From Comamonadaceae bacterium (GTDB taxonomy: Bacteria; Pseudomonadota; Gammaproteobacteria; Burkholderiales; Burkholderiaceae_C), in contig CANJNX010000035.1 of the NCBI GenBank assembly GCA_947475495.1, positions 1 to 7,263 on the forward strand: 7,263 bases of DNA, in the 5' to 3' direction. Under the pieces are notes generated by a model. That model made no database searches and was not told the DNA's origin. It was given only the letters and a program-made list of their open reading frames with translations. This document shows, piece by piece, positions 6,734 to 7,263 of this stretch; within the stretch, counting starts at the first letter, position 1; every line of letters starts with the position of its first letter. The translations under genes were made by a program, and so were the position numbers.

Positions 6734-6764
6734 AAAAAAATCCAGCCAGCTGCTTTATCTGGCT
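6734..6764 (-). terminator. Terminator-like hairpin facing leftward, antisense to the DUF192 gene
   Basis: On the minus strand AGCCAG, a nine-base loop and CTGGCT form a 6-bp GC-rich stem, followed by GGA and seven T. It resembles a modest Rho-independent terminator for transcripts entering from the right. Any such transcript would be antisense to the plus-strand DUF192 gene, whose ATG is 12 bases to the right of the stem. On the plus strand the same bases would lie in or before the 5' leader and lack a T-run. Confidence 0.45.
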
Positions 6765-6776
6765 CACAATGCAGAC

Positions 6777-7232
6777 ATGAAAAAACTTCACCGCCTATTT
6801 TTTGCAATGGCCCTTGTGATGTCCGCCCCCGCGTGGGCCCAAGGTCAAGCCCAACTCAATCTTCCGCGCACCCTCATGTCGGTCGGCGTTCATCAAATTG
6901 ATGCCCAAGTTGCCCGCACGCCGCAGGAACATGCCATCGGGCTGATGTTCAGAAAAGAAATGCCCCCAAACGAGGGCATGCTTTTCGTTTTCAAGGATCC
7001 GTCCAAGCAATGCTTTTGGATGAAAAACACGCTGCTAGGACTGACTGCAGCGTTTGTGGCAGATGATGGGACAGTGGTGAATTTAGAAGACATGCAGGCC
7101 AACACGACCGATTCACACTGCTCCAGCCAACCGGTGCGCTACGTGCTCGAAGTCAATCAAGGCTGGTTTGCAAAAAAGGGGATCAAGGCAGGCGCAAAAT
7201 TGAGCGGGGCCCCCTTCAAAGCTGCGCCTTAA
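6777..7232 (+). CDS. Secreted DUF192 family protein
   Basis: The product is 151 residues and begins with a clear Sec signal peptide: MKKLHR, a hydrophobic segment (about 8-16), then APAWA with a likely signal peptidase I cut after A21. It is therefore probably periplasmic. The mature part matches the DUF192 family: IDAQVARTPQEHAIGLMFRK (41-60), GMLFVF (67-72), FWMKNT (80-85), an AAFVADDG strand (91-98) and YVLEVNQGWFAKKGIKAGAKL (122-142). The family usually has LDIAF after MKNT, but here the segment is LTAAF, so the Asp is Thr (T90). Two cysteines, C79 and C115, could form a disulfide in the periplasm. No biochemical role is established for the family that I can state with confidence. The start is fixed by the signal peptide, although no Shine-Dalgarno sequence precedes it (CACAATGCAGAC). 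It is divergent from icd and ends four bases before a possible convergent gene. Confidence 0.92.
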   Translation: MKKLHRLFFAMALVMSAPAWAQGQAQLNLPRTLMSVGVHQIDAQVARTPQEHAIGLMFRKEMPPNEGMLFVFKDPSKQCFWMKNTLLGLTAAFVADDGTVVNLEDMQANTTDSHCSSQPVRYVLEVNQGWFAKKGIKAGAKLSGAPFKAAP

Positions 7233-7236
7233 GCAA

Positions 7237-7263
7237 CTAATCCAAAAGCTCCAACATCAATGC
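7237..7263 (-). CDS. Possible C-terminal end of an unidentified convergent gene
   Basis: Reading leftward from the window edge, the minus strand gives eight codons (A-L-M-L-E-L-L-D) and then TAG at 7239-7237. The composition is plausible for a protein C terminus, and the stop lies only four bases from the end of the DUF192 gene, a typical convergent spacing. Eight codons are too few to identify a product, and the reading could be chance. Confidence 0.35.
   Translation of the reverse strand, partial: ALMLELLD

Larger units (their letters stand above)
6601..6776. promoter_or_regulatory. Divergent intergenic region between icd and the DUF192 gene
   Basis: This 176-bp spacer must hold the starting signals of both divergent genes. 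For icd (minus strand) there is a perfect TTGACA at 6712-6707 and TAAAAT at 6684-6679, but the 22-bp gap is too long for a standard sigma-70 pair, so the true combination is unclear. For the plus strand, CTGAAA (6731-6736) and TTTATC (6756-6758 plus flanks, about 17 bp later) make only a weak pair. Two inverted repeats are present: CCGACT with AGTCGG (6663-6668 and 6684-6689), and AGCCAG with CTGGCT (6744-6749 and 6759-6764). I see no small gene here. Confidence 0.5.

Noticed and set aside
1..7263. Hidden mobile element, CRISPR array, tRNA or new defence system
   Set aside because: Genes cover nearly the whole window, all recognisable and intact. The largest gap is 178 bp and no direct repeats, terminal inverted repeats or tRNA-like folds were seen.

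Overview
This window looks like an ordinary chromosomal housekeeping segment from a betaproteobacterium, most likely order Burkholderiales and perhaps a Comamonadaceae-like freshwater lineage. I base that on the style of the proteins: the EF-Ts N-terminal motif [12 protein letters not shown], an E. coli-type NADP isocitrate dehydrogenase, ClpS next to ClpA, and a secreted DUF192 protein beside icd. Base composition looks moderate by eye, lower than in many Comamonadaceae. No database search was possible, so the taxonomic call is an inference.

Layout from right to left, because six of the eight coding regions are on the minus strand. The right edge may hold the last eight codons of an unidentified minus-strand gene (7237-7263). 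It converges on a plus-strand gene for a signal-peptide-bearing DUF192 protein (6777-7232). A 176-bp divergent intergenic region separates that gene from icd (5347-6600). icd ends at a strong intrinsic terminator (5264-5298). Next come clpS (4819-5181) and clpA (2412-4733), with a perfect 9-bp inverted repeat between them. A 178-bp spacer holding a structured leader precedes rpsB (1484-2233). tsf (479-1402) follows beyond a terminator-like hairpin, and then pyrH (cut by the left edge at base 1) beyond another hairpin.

The genes form three functional groups. ClpS and ClpA are the adaptor and unfoldase of the ClpAP protease, which degrades N-degron substrates. RpsB, EF-Ts and UMP kinase form the conserved rpsB-tsf-pyrH translation and nucleotide cluster. 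Icd is the NADPH-producing step of the TCA cycle. All complete proteins are close to normal length, keep their catalytic or binding motifs and show no frameshifts.

I found no mobile element, CRISPR array, tRNA, rRNA or prophage sequence, and no convincing new multi-gene system. The most interesting material is regulatory RNA structure: a candidate S2-responsive leader before rpsB, a strong terminator-like hairpin between rpsB and tsf, hairpins between clpS and clpA and between tsf and pyrH, a possibly leaderless clpS mRNA, and a terminator-like element pointing against the DUF192 gene.
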